A stretch of DNA of 64,000 nt from Sipunculus nudus (Eukaryota > Annelida > Sipuncula > Golfingiida > Sipunculidae), in the NCBI GenBank assembly GCA_026874595.1, contig CM049306.1, positions 79,324,142 to 79,388,141 on the forward strand, in the 5' to 3' direction. This document shows positions 10,830 to 22,253 of the stretch, in pieces (positions within the stretch are counted from its first letter, which is position 1; every line of letters begins with the position of its first letter). The position numbers were made by a program, and so were the translations under genes. A model generated the notes under the pieces. It was not told where the DNA came from. It did no database searches and saw only the letters and a list, made by a program, of their open reading frames with translations.

Positions 10830-11890
10830 ATTCAATTGCAAGTCTCGTCAAATTTCGCTCGGTTTATCGTCAAACGAGAAAAAACGAGATTTCACGGAAA
10901 TGCTTATAACTCGGCGACTTTTACAGCTACACAGGTCTATTTTCGGCATTTCATAACATATGACCAGCTTGACACGCCAGAAAAGAAATCAGGCCAAATC
11001 TCGCACCATATCTCGTCAAGCGAGAAAAAACGAGATATCATGGAAATGCTTATAACTAGGCGACTTTTACAGCTACTCAGGTCAAGATTTGGCATTTGGT
11101 AACATTTGGCCAACTTGACATAGTAAAACTGCGATACTTGGCGAAATCTCGCACTATATCTGGTCAAATGTGGAAAAACAAGATTTCACAGAAATGCATA
11201 TAAGTCGGCGACTTTCACGGCTAGACAGGTCTAGTTTTTGGCATTCATTAACATTTGGACGGCTTGACATGACAAACCTGCAAGACTGGCCAAATCTCGC
11301 ACCATATCTCGTCAAACGATAAAAAAGGAGATTTCACAGAAATGCTAATAACTCGGCGACTTTTACAGCTAGACAGATGTAGTTTTCGCCATTTCATAAC
11401 ATTTAGAGAGTTTGATATGACAAATCTACAAGACTGGCCAAATCCTGCACCATATCTCGTCAAACGAGAAAACACGAGAGTACACGGATGCTTATAACTC
11501 GGCGACTTTTACAGCTAGACGGATCTAGTTTTCGCCATTTCGTAACGTTTGGCCGTCTTGACATAATAAAACTGCTCGTCTTGCCAAATCTCGTACTATA
11601 TCTCGTCAAGCGAGAAAAAAAAATGATTTCACGTAAATGCTGATAACACGGCGACTTTTGCAGCTAGACAGGTCAAGTTTCCGGCATTTTGTAATATTTG
11701 ACAAACCTGACATGACAAAACTGGAAATCTCGCCAAAGCTCGCACCATTTCCCGTCAAACGAGAAAACACGAGATTTCATGCAAATGCTTATAACTCAGC
11801 GGCTTTTATAGCTAGACAGGTCTAGTTTTCGGCATTTCATATCATTTGGCCAGCTTGACATGACAAACCTGAAAACGTCTCACTGCTTCT
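10830..11890 (+). repeat. 148-bp tandem core repeat, array 2 (about 7 units)
   Basis: The same anchor lies near 10,899, 11,045, 11,193, 11,341, 11,487, 11,636 and 11,784, spacing 146-149 bp. The last four units match the last four of array 1 closely, so the arrays are copies of one element and were not expanded independently at that end. Confidence 0.9.
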
Positions 11891-12117
11891 TGTCAAACGA
11901 GATTAACGGGATTTCATGAAAAAAAATTTGAACTTGGTCCCTTTTACACTAGAAAGATATGCAGCTGTTAAAGGTCAGCATGCATAAATAAACATATTAT
12001 CCGTTTCTGCTGCCCCCACAATGATGCTCATTCATATGACTGTTTCTACATGCACTCTCTGTCTATCTGTCTGTATCATTTCCATTTCCGGCAAGCGCTC
12101 GACCTCTGGTTGTCTAG

Positions 12118-13096
12118 TTTACATTTTGTTTCTCGGGACATTAGGTATACGATGTATGATCGCCCTTGCGCTGGAATCCCCGTTGAATGGCATGATAGTT
12201 CGGCGATGTGGAAGCAATGTCCGACGTCATTTTCTCTTTAAAATTAAAGATAAAAAATTTCAGCTTGTTAAGACACCTTTATTAAAAACTTCTTCTTGAA
12301 TTTCTCTAAAATTTAAAATAATTAAAGTTGCAGAGCTCAATTTGAGTAAAGGGGCGCCATGGTGCCTGTCATGAGAGACTGAAATATGCCATAATTAGAT
12401 TTAAAATGTGTGTTCAATTACACGTTTCCCATGGAGGGCCAAAAAAAGGTACACATATAAGGTAAAATTACAAATATACAAATGGGAGGATGATGGGACG
12501 AGGGTGAGACATGCCCATAATTACATCTAGGCGGGCCGCCAAATTCTGTTCACGCCAATAAAGACTGGTTATACGCATGGAAGAATATCCTTGGATTATG
12601 TAACAGGGTCTATCATTGGATGTGCAGTAATATAATAATAGCTGAGGGCGCTAAGGCAAGCAAATTCAATCAAATGTTACATGCTGTTCACTCCCTTATT
12701 TATATATTCAGTACTCAAGCCCGTTTTAGTCACACAATTCCACGGTAGGGGTCACTTGTATATAATTGCATTTTACTCGAATATGGCACAATTAGACTCA
12801 CAAGAGTACGACTCTACTGTTTTGAGTTTGTGGGGGTCAGATTCTTAATTCACAGATGGCGTGTTCCTGGAACTATTCATGAACGTACTCTCATGAAATT
12901 TTCAGAGCATTGCTTAAATGTGCCAGTGACGAATTAATTAACTTCCGGTGTGGGTCGGAAGCATGATCAGGATTCAGGGACGTCGTCAGGAATATTCACA
13001 AATGTACTGTCACTGATGCACGAATGAAGATGAGAATACGGGCCGAATAAGTGAATGCAAATATGGCAGAGGCATGTATTCCGTAGAAAGCAGATT
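12118..13096. other. Intergenic, nothing recognised
   Basis: Unique-looking DNA after the end of the Helitron-like array. A phrase near 12,340 (CTCAATTTGAGTA then GGGGCGCC) has a loose direct echo near 14,140. Confidence 0.4.
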
Positions 13097-13495
13097 CTAT
13101 AGTCTGTTCCACAAAAGGGTGCCCTTTGAAATTTGGCAATATTTTCATAAACTGGCAGATTAATTTCAGATGGCATGTTGCAATGAAGGAATGGGGTGTT
13201 GGCCTAATTTACTATAATTAAATTATAATCATACCTAGCAAAATATTTAGCAATGCAATTGAATCGATACCTGAGAAAACAGTCTATTTTTGACAACACC
13301 TCATCCCTATTGATGACGGTTAAGGTCACAGGTCACATGCAAAATATAAATATTGGTTTTTGTGATGAGGTTTTACATCTGATATTAGGCCGTTGGTCCT
13401 CCATCAGCTTTAAGGTCAGAGTGTGTGATAATGTTTGAGTTTAAGCGATTTATTGCCAAAATTCAGTGGGCACCCTTTTGTGGAACAGACTATAG
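13097..13495. mobile_element. MITE with long terminal inverted repeats
   Basis: The left end CTATAGTCTGTTCCACAAAA continues as GGGTGCCC and recurs as an exact reverse complement at 13,468-13,495 (28 of 28 bases). Weaker pairing extends to about 45 bp, through TTTGGCAATA. The termini lie at TATA, which fits a TA target duplication (Tc1/mariner-type). No transposase is inside. Confidence 0.75.
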
Positions 13496-13536
13496 TTGAA
13501 CATATTCTCTTGTGAGCCATTTATGTCATAGCTTTT

Positions 13537-13995
13537 ATGTTTTCAAGAAGATTTGGTAATCTCATCCTCCAACGATACTCTTTCCAGTCACACAAACTAG
13601 TTTTGCCCTGTCAGGCTTTAGTATTTACGTTTGTTACTAACATGCGTAAAATAAAACGTCATTCCATGTACCGATGGACGTTACTCGGTGAAACTGTCGG
13701 CCAGAGAGTCGTAACTTGGTTATATAACTTGCCGCCAGGTCGCAGTGCCTGTTCTAAGCGTTTCGACACAGCAATAGCAAGTTTGACGGCTCTGTCAGTG
13801 GGAGGTATTATGTCTAAACCATTACATCAATTTGGTCAGTCTATATCTAGTTTAAAGATGTTCCTTCAGTTTCCTCCTAATCTCTCCATCACCATGCATG
13901 AAGCTTTTCAACATTACCACACAAATAACTTTGTCTTATACAAGGCTCATATTAATTCATTTAGCATCACGTGTTTATGGACTGAAATGGCCTAA
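13537..13995 (+). CDS. Open frame of 152 codons, unrecognised
   Basis: It starts 42 bp after the MITE right end. The translation has moderate complexity (for example VVTWLYNLPPGRSACSKRF) and no signal peptide, repeat or known motif that I recognise. No splice context or poly(A) signal supports it clearly. It could be an exon piece, a decayed transposon frame or chance. Confidence 0.15.
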   Translation: MFSRRFGNLILQRYSFQSHKLVLPCQALVFTFVTNMRKIKRHSMYRWTLLGETVGQRVVTWLYNLPPGRSACSKRFDTAIASLTALSVGGIMSKPLHQFGQSISSLKMFLQFPPNLSITMHEAFQHYHTNNFVLYKAHINSFSITCLWTEMA

Positions 13996-14399
13996 AGGGC
14001 ATCCCATTGAACTTTTTTTTGTAATTGAAAAAAAAATAATTTAATTTTGACATATTTCAAATCTGTCAAATGAAATTGTTTATCATTTCTACTGTGGAAG
14101 TAACCAGGGAAGTGGTTCGAGATTACATCCTTGAAGAGGTTCAATTTGAGTAGAAAGGACGCCTGGCGGAATGGTGCTGAAGCAATTGACCATCATGGTG
14201 ACAGGTAGCCTGATGTCTGGTTGTCATTTTTAGTGATTTGTTTTGATGAAAAGCCAAATATATATTTTTCTCAACTGGAAATAAACTGGAAGAACCAACA
14301 AAAAAGTCCAAAGTCCAAGTGAGCCATGTCTAACGGTAAAAAGAATTAATTCTAGCTAATCAGTGTACTTAACTCTTGATTGTACATAGTAGATACACG

Positions 14400-15500
14400 C
14401 AAAGCAAAGTACATGTAGGAAATAACACGTGGCCTATGGGCTAAGACACTCAGCTGAATTTAAGGAACCTTAAACAATGGTTAAAATGGGCTCAAAATCA
14501 TTCATTTTGCCAATAATTCTTAGATACCGGTTACAGTGACTTTGTTCTACATCCAGCTGCTACTATTTGTGCCCATCTGACTAAAAGATCAAAAATAATG
14601 TTCTTTCACACAGCTTGCAGAACATGGGTCACAGTGACAATATTTCAGGTTTCTAAGAAATTTTAACAGGAAGAACCTCCCTGATTCTTAATTAGATTAG
14701 AAGTTTCTAGGTCCACCTGTAACCAATCTTACAAATCTGTCATATAGGCTACTCAAATCATGTTCTGTCACATATCTTCATATAGGTCATTAAGACCTTA
14801 TTTCAGGTTTCTGAGATTTGCCTCGGACCAATATACATGCATGGAATCATGGCAATCAATGCTTTAGTTATTCAGTTGCTGAAGCTTTTGCATAAAATTT
14901 TAAAGTAATCTTGGAGGAATTACGAGCCCAGTAGCTCAAGTTTATGGATAACAGAGACCTTATTTCAAGTCCAAGATTTGCCTAGGACCTTCATGGATGT
15001 AGAGTTAGAAGATTCTAGGTCCAACGGTTACAGTTTGTGCCCTATCAACAGCGGGATTGCTTCTTCCGAAGTCTCAAAAAAAAGAGAAAAAAAGCGTAAA
15101 AATTCGCAGAATACAGGTGGTGCCACAATACTGCAGGAACTGATGAAATACTCAATATGCATGCAAAGAGTCATGGCAATCAATGCATTATTTATTCAGA
15201 TACCGGAGCTTTCGTACCAAATTTTTAATTCTTCTGGGGGAACTTACGTGCCCAATAGCTCGGAGGATATGGTTGACAGAGACCTAATTTCAGGTTTCCA
15301 AGGAGATTTTTTATGAACCTCCCTGGACGTATAATTAGACGATTCTAGATCAGAAGGTTACGATTTGTGTCCTGTTAACGGACGCCCCTTCCTTTTGAAG
15401 GTGTCAACATTAATAAGAAAAATTAAAAAATGCGTAAAAATTCAAACAAATACAGGTGGCGCCACCATACTGCTTGAACTGATGAAACACTCCATGAAAA
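14400..15500 (+). repeat. Diverged repeat block of the AGGTCA-palindrome family, reverse orientation
   Basis: Phrases such as TAGAAGATTCTAGGTCCAAC, ACAGGTGGTGCCAC and GAGACCTAATTTCAGG are reverse complements of the units at 33.9-36.7 kb. Two units are clear (the ATTCTAGRTC phrase near 15,011 and 15,342), followed by older ones at 14,460-14,960. A short frame at 14,978-15,316 is the repeat itself. Confidence 0.75.
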
Positions 15501-15601
15501 GATATTACATTTAAACATGTCTCGGGGTCCTGACAAACTGTTCACTGGCTGCTTCGGTATTGGGGGATTATCATCTAGATCATGTAGCCACTGCCACTAC
15601 A

Positions 15602-15622
15602 CCCCCCCCCCCCCCCCCCCCC
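15602..15622. repeat. Poly(C) tract, 21 bases
   Basis: Uninterrupted C-run. Other long C or G runs lie at 27,663, 28,005, 29,976, 31,831, 31,900, 33,245 and 57,699. Confidence 0.9.
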
Positions 15623-15679
15623 ACCTAGATATAAAATACAGCTCCTTTTATTAGCTGTGCACTTTAAAATGCACCATGT

Positions 15680-15686
<7 letters not shown>

Positions 15687-15734
<48 letters not shown>
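15687..15734. repeat. (TA)n microsatellite
   Basis: About 24 uninterrupted TA units. Confidence 0.95.
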
Positions 15735-15736
<2 letters not shown>

Positions 15737-16273
15737 TAGTACATTGTATATGCAATTCGGATATGCAATTAGCAAGTGCGTAACACCGAGCACGCGACCC
15801 ATATCAATTCTCTGGCAAAGACCACAGTAATTTGCACTCATATGTTGATGGAATTACCAGGTCATGAACTAAATCACTGACAGCATGAGAGTCTGAACAT
15901 TTGCTTAGGCCTCTCCATCGCTTGACTGACTTTCTTAATGATATACCGACAACGCATTTCTGATATATCTCATTCAAGGAGGTCAAGTGTCTACACGCCT
16001 CCCTTCCTTAAACAAAATTGTAGTCTCTTTGACAAATACGCCTCTTGACACTGTGGCATGTTGACTTACTGTATTAAATTTCTTGCCACGGATTGGAAAT
16101 CGGTCATGCCTGAATAAAAACAGAATATTCGAGACAGAGCATGCATCGAGCATGAACCGACTTATACATGGGTATCTATGGCTTGTCTGCATGGGATATA
16201 TGCACTACATGAATAAAGTCCTTTTAGCAGAAAATGGCGAGGTAAAAGGTACAATTAAACTATACTTATTGAG

Positions 16274-16278
<5 letters not shown>

Positions 16279-16330
<52 letters not shown>
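16279..16330. repeat. (TA)n microsatellite
   Basis: About 26 uninterrupted TA units. Confidence 0.95.
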
Positions 16331-16332
<2 letters not shown>

Positions 16333-17541
16333 AAGTTTAAGTGACACATAACAATATAACAAGATAACATACATAAAAAATTTAATGCATATGTGGTATA
16401 TGTATATTCATTCTTTATTTTTCATGTACTTTTCTAATTTCTATGAATCACAGAACACTTTTCATTTCACTTTTACTTATGATCTGATTATTTTATTTCT
16501 TTCATGATAGGCTTACTTTTGATAAGTATTATTGTTTGCGCCACGGTTTCATATTTATTTTATGAGACCTATCGTCAATGATATGCGTGATACATAGATT
16601 CCTATCGCTTTGATTCACTTGTCAAAATAGACTTATCATTGGCTAATAATTGATTCAGCGATGTAAAATTGTACCGGTTGACGGCTATAAGAGTTATACA
16701 TTTCACAACTATGCAGAGACTCGTGTATTGAATTGCTGTCAGACAAATAGGTGACTTTGTATGGAGCAGTTTCTCAGGGAATAGACCTTGTCGGGGCCCC
16801 AAAGAATGATTCTGTTTAGTCTGAGGTTAATATTTTATGATATATTAAGAAGAAATGTCGTACACGCATTCATTTTATATAATATAATATTGTTAATAAC
16901 AGAGGTTTTGCTTAGTATGAGATGTGCTTTTATATTTATCTTTATTTTATCAAGTTTTCACATTTTTCAGTATTGATGAATCAGATTATATAAAACCTAT
17001 CGTTTTAATTTCCTCTCTTATTATGCAGATTTGGGCAAACAAAACAGCTATTCCAAATTATGATAAATAGTTACTTAAGCTAGCAACGAGCAGTTATAAG
17101 ACTCTTGATAGTGAAACCTGACTCAGGCGACCATTTCGGAAATGTGACCACTTTATTGTGGTCCCGCCGGTGGTCGTAATTCCGAGGGTTAAAATCCTAG
17201 GTTGATCCTCGCGTATGTAACTGAATTGCATACACATCTGAATATTCTTCACAGCATTTTGGTTTTATTAATTCTTATGGTGTCTGCCTGGGGTTAGTTG
17301 CGGTGATTCGTTCTCGTAGGCTATGGACCAGGTTCAACAGTCGAATGTCGGCAGGTGTATATGTGTGTGCTCGTGGGAACATTTATAGAACATATTTGAC
17401 ATGGCAAACTTCACGACAGTTCAAGACAATAAACGGGCATTTCTGAGACGTGGCCACAAAGGAGTTGTGTGACAAAGATTTAATGCCACCACCTTTAATT
17501 ATTTTATTATCATTATAATTATATATAAAACAAATATTTAT

Positions 17542-17548
<7 letters not shown>

Positions 17549-17589
<41 letters not shown>
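17549..17589. repeat. (TA)n microsatellite
   Basis: About 20 TA units. Confidence 0.95.
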
Positions 17590-17591
<2 letters not shown>

Positions 17592-17695
17592 GTATCATAT
17601 ACAGTTAGTTTTACTTCATGTACTACAGAACTGTTTCGTGAGTACAACTAACTAGCCGGCTCAATCTTAAGGTACTAACTGAATTTAGATATAAG

Positions 17696-17866
<171 letters not shown>

Positions 17867-18288
17867 GAGCTGTTCGGACTGTAAACTGCTCAATTTCCAA
17901 TAATAATGAGGTGCTCTTTACAAATATTCAATTTGGCAAGGATGAAGGTAGTAAAGAGTCTCACGTCTTGAGTTGACATTCCCGCGCTGCGAAGCTTGCA
18001 TTGTGATGTCTCTGTTGTAAGGTTAGGCAGACCCGACACATAAAAGCATAATTACATGTATGAGTAAACATCCAAAGTCATCCATAAAAGCCGCAGGCTC
18101 GAGCATTCGCCATATCTGTTAGTTGATCTCCGCCTGACAACTCATTTATTATACACATGTGGTTTTGTAAGAACCCTGAATTTTATTAGGCGTTGTCCTA
18201 TCTATATATGTAATAAATATATTCATCAGAACAAAGCCACAAATGTTTGTCATAAATGCTCCATGCATGCGGAGATTCCCACTGGATC

Positions 18289-18320
18289 CACTCACACACA
18301 CATACACACACAGATATTAG

Positions 18321-18356
<36 letters not shown>
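18289..18356. repeat. Compound (CA)n-(TA)n-(GA)n microsatellite
   Basis: Three dinucleotide types follow one another: CA at 18,289-18,312, TA at 18,320-18,338 and GA at 18,338-18,355. Confidence 0.9.
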
Positions 18357-19054
18357 TTTAGAGAGAAAGAAGAAGAATATGGAAACGGCTCGATATAAAA
18401 TCATACATGCACGTTTTAAGTATTATGCTATAGCAAATTAAATAATGATACGGTTCTTAGTTATAAGACGTGACAAAAACGAACAAAAACGCTACTGACG
18501 TTTTTGTACACTATTATGAATGCAGAATGGTTAACATTCTCACCAGCTCACTGCACGCTTGCCTTCATGCATTTAAACTGCACCGTTTGGCGTGTGGGGG
18601 TTGATAACAACTTTTAATATAACATATCGCATCACAACAAATCAGTAAGAACAAGAAATGGCACTCCGCAAAGCGCATACCTCCGCAAGGGGAAAACTTT
18701 TCCTATCCCGTTTTCCATCCCTTCGTGTAATCAGGTTCTTTGTGCATAACCAGTCTGTCTAATTATCGTATTATCTTATATTATCTTATATACCAACAAG
18801 CCCATAAAACACCGAACACGTCTGAAAACATAAGCTACAATACATATTATACAATCATTATATAACCTTTCATAAAAAGCTCAAGTATTAAAGTATTATG
18901 ATAAAGTATTATATTTATAGTATAATATAATCTTAGTGTAATTTGAGAATTTGGGCGGGGGTTGGAGAAAGCGTCATTCCGCTTTAAACTTTGCTGATAC
19001 ACGTCTCCCTGCCATCAAAATTTCTCCGCAGCTTGATTCACGGCTGGACCCTGT

Positions 19055-19056
<2 letters not shown>

Positions 19057-19126
<70 letters not shown>
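19057..19126. repeat. (TA)n microsatellite
   Basis: About 35 uninterrupted units, among the longest in the window. Confidence 0.95.
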
Positions 19127-19129
<3 letters not shown>

Positions 19130-19792
19130 CTTGAGAAAAAAGAAGAACCGTGAAACTTCACACTTTGTACACTAAAAATTCCCATTACCCGGAGCAAATA
19201 AAATATAATAATACACACCTTGTCTCTGTACTTAAGAACCGGTATTCCGAGGGTGCTCACAATTAAGAGCAAATACACCGGCACTGTTCACTTGCGTGAG
19301 GGGGGGGGGGCTTTTGACCTTAAAACATGAAAAGTAAAAAATAATCACAATTGTTACCGATAAAAGCAGGTTATCCCTGCACACTTGTTCTCCCGGGCCA
19401 GGCATGGTGTTGTGCGCCCCCTCTCCTATTCTATAGAATCCTCTTTTGGCCCTTTTGTTGGAAAACCATTCAGTGGCAATAAGTTCCGATTCATACCGTA
19501 ACGAAATCAAGTTTTTATTACTAACTTTTGTTTATTCAAACTTGGCTCCACCCTGAATATAAAGTGAGCCGATATAATAGGGTTTTGTGTGTGAATATAC
19601 GAGTATATATAAAGGTTTGTACATACACGTATACAAATATATTTACATGGATGTTTGCGTGCGTGCCTGGCTGTGCTTACTTCAGTATAAGTAACCTTTT
19701 GAATACACGGTGACACACACATACGCGGTGACACATACATGTTTGTTTAGGCTGTGCGGGCTGTTATGTTTACCTCAGGGCTCGGGACGTGT

Positions 19793-20037
19793 CAGGGGCG
19801 GATCCAAGATTTTAGAATAGGGACACAGAGGGGGTGGGGTCAAGGGAGGGGTTTTCAAATCTACATAGCGCAGATACCTATTGAAACTTATTGAAAATTT
19901 AGGTTGCAATGACGCAATGTGGGGTAGTTTTAAATGAATCCAGATGCGTAATCGGATTGTTCTTTCTCTAAATCGCGCGTATTGATCTTTTTACCCAACA
20001 ATATTTAGGTAGAAAGGGGGGCCTGAATTCGGCCCTG
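19793..20037. mobile_element. Small hAT-like MITE candidate
   Basis: The left end CAGGGGCGGATCCAAG and the right end, read in reverse as CAGGGCCGAATTCAGG, agree at about 13 of 16 positions and have hAT-type ends. I could not find an exact 8-bp target duplication. Confidence 0.45.
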
Positions 20038-21017
20038 CGTTTGTAGAGCTAATTTCATCTATGATATCCCTGTCACTGCAGGTCATGAGCCGACCGAGTG
20101 AAAGCAAACAGGAAGAGAGCTAAGGCTTTTGAGGTACAAATGAAACACATATAAACTGGGCCACTGCTGTATACAGAACAAGAATTGTTCGTCTTTGGGT
20201 ATACCTAGCCTCAAGATTAGTAAATACACGCCACTCACTCAGCATACTTCAACTCGAGGCTTCATTAAACACTTTGTGAGGAAGAACACCACGCCAAATT
20301 GGCAACTCTCATGTACGTACACAACAGAGCAAGGCGCAGGTTTACCATTGCTCACGAGTACGTACAACAACGTTGCCACACAGGAAGGGACAGTGACATT
20401 TTCCATCCAACATTTTATCTGATGTGAGCGTTTACCGTTTTTCTGTGCTGCTTATAATCATGTTTTTTATGTACCGACTGCAAGTAAATTGGAATACGCC
20501 GCCTCGGACGTTATAATAAACCAGTGTTTTCGGTTCACAGAGGGCCTTATAGATATACGATTTTGGAGAGGAATATCTTATGCACTGGATATAAATGAAA
20601 GGAAGGATGATTTTATAATTATGTATCACGGACCGGTCCTTTACAACTAAATAATGAGCAAGTGTCATGAAAATTTTATCGACTAGGTTATAACTGTAAT
20701 CATTATATGTTCAGAAGAGTGAAGCGCTAGCATTAATAAATCTCCATTGACGGAGCACCGGAAACCTTGGGGACAGGAAATGTGTGTATAGAACATGCTC
20801 TTTGTCGTATGCCGCCCAGCAATGTCATTAACTCCAAAAATGATATCATCGCTTCATGAGTAGAAAGAAGCTCACGGTTTGTGCTGGGGATATTCATGAC
20901 TAACAGAGGAAACCAGGGTATGTATATGTAAATGAGTGATACAGTGCGCACTCGATACTGGAAACTGATAGCTGTAGAACTTTTCTTTTAACCACTGTTG
21001 ATAGTAACTCCTGAGAA
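20038..21017. other. Region upstream of the methyltransferase gene
   Basis: No gene seen. The octamer-like ATGTAAAT near 20,925 and an AT-rich stretch before 20,950 could belong to a promoter, but there is no clear TATA box at a known distance. Confidence 0.3.
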
Positions 21018-22097
21018 ATGGCTAACAGTGAATGTGTGAGCCACAAACACCTAAAGGTGGCGCTATTAATATGCGTTTTAACATTTGCTATTGCTATTTG
21101 TGGGATATTACAGTCTATAAGCGCGTGCTCATGGAGAAATACAGGCGATGCGAAGAAACTGGAAATACATTATCATCACTTGATCAACAATGGTATAATT
21201 CTGTCCGGTCCGGCTCTGACCAACAGAGCTGGTATTACGTCATGCGTTGGGGGTCACGTGATCGGCTTCCCTCCGGTATGTGGCGCTGATGGTTGTCTTC
21301 AAATTCTTCAAAAGCCGAAACATCCTCAAAGATCGCCAAACGTTAACTTAACGCAAGAGCAAATCAGCCGGATAGAAAAGATAAACGGATGGATGCATAG
21401 TGTGCATATTAATATGGTTTCTCACATAACAGCAATGCAGCATCGATTAGGAATCTACGGATCTGTCGGGGAAATTGGTGTTCACCACGGGAAATTCTCC
21501 AGCGTTCTCGCGCTTAACACGGCCACCCGAGAAGGTGAACGATTTTTCGTTTGCGACATTTTTGAACAGCAGGAACATAATATAGATAAATCAGGCAAAG
21601 GAGACGAGTCAATATTTGCTACAAACTTACAACACGTGGGGTTTTATTTAAATGATGAAGGGACGGATGATACAAGAATTCGTGTGTGGCGAGATAGCTC
21701 CGTCTACCTCAGTAAAGCTGCTTTTCTGGCGATGGGACTGCCTGCATTCAGAATGATTAGTATCGATGGCAGCCACCAGGCGGCGATAGTGTTAAATGAC
21801 ATGGTGAAAGCTGCCTGTGTCTTGAGACACGGGGGTGTGATTATAATGGACGATGTGTTCAATTCCTTCAAGTCAGATGTCACAAAAGCTACCAAAGATT
21901 ACTTTGCATTGTACGGCGAAAGGGGTATAGTGCCATTTTTATTTCTGGAAAACAAACTATACCTTACCACTAAGGAATGGGTCTCTACCTATATTTCATC
22001 AATCAAACAGGTTCAGTTGCCGGGATACAAGCTGGAGATCAGACTGGATGACAAACTAGGTGAAAAATTTAGTTATCTTATGCCATCTAATGTCTGA
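21018..22097 (+). CDS. TylF/MycF-like class I SAM methyltransferase, membrane-anchored, intronless
   Basis: Single-exon gene of 359 residues. Residues 13-36 (LKVALLICVLTFAIAICGIL) form an N-terminal signal anchor, so the enzyme is probably a type II membrane or secreted protein in the secretory pathway. The methyltransferase core follows: glycine-rich SAM loop VGEIGVHHGKF at about 150-160, acidic D180 after the second strand, IDGSH at 249-253 and GGVIIMDDVF at 272-281. D250, D278 and D279 correspond to the metal-binding aspartates of the TylF/MycF/NovP sugar O-methyltransferases (Methyltransf_24-like), so an O-methyltransferase acting on a sugar or small molecule is likely; the substrate cannot be told. 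The ATG context has G at -3 and G at +4. There is no intron, unlike the ADGF genes, so a retrocopy or horizontal gain is possible. A hAT element lies about 160 bp downstream. Confidence 0.8.
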   Translation: MANSECVSHKHLKVALLICVLTFAIAICGILQSISACSWRNTGDAKKLEIHYHHLINNGIILSGPALTNRAGITSCVGGHVIGFPPVCGADGCLQILQKPKHPQRSPNVNLTQEQISRIEKINGWMHSVHINMVSHITAMQHRLGIYGSVGEIGVHHGKFSSVLALNTATREGERFFVCDIFEQQEHNIDKSGKGDESIFATNLQHVGFYLNDEGTDDTRIRVWRDSSVYLSKAAFLAMGLPAFRMISIDGSHQAAIVLNDMVKAACVLRHGGVIIMDDVFNSFKSDVTKATKDYFALYGERGIVPFLFLENKLYLTTKEWVSTYISSIKQVQLPGYKLEIRLDDKLGEKFSYLMPSNV

Positions 22098-22245
22098 TTA
22101 AAACCTCATGATATCATTGAGCGGATGTAAGTCAAAACATGAATTAGCAGAAATCATATTGCAACTCTGAAATGCTTAGCTTACGTTAGGAGTATAGGAC
22201 GGGTGTCCACCTACCATTTTATAAAGGTTTTTAAATTTTCGATCC

Positions 22246-22253
22246 TACCTACA
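22246..22253. repeat. Left target-site duplication TACCTACA
   Basis: Identical to 24,717-24,724 and immediately outside the CAGTGG terminus. Confidence 0.9.

Larger units (their letters stand above)
9961..12117 (+). mobile_element. Helitron-like element, copy 3
   Basis: It follows copy 2 without spacer and begins with the (TTTG)n tract. It has the same unique region and triple half-site motif, the same segment with a CTCF-like motif, then 148-bp cores and the same 190-bp tail as copy 1. The terminal hairpin at 12,100-12,112 is followed by CTAG at 12,114-12,117 and a T, after which homology to copy 1 stops. Confidence 0.6.
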
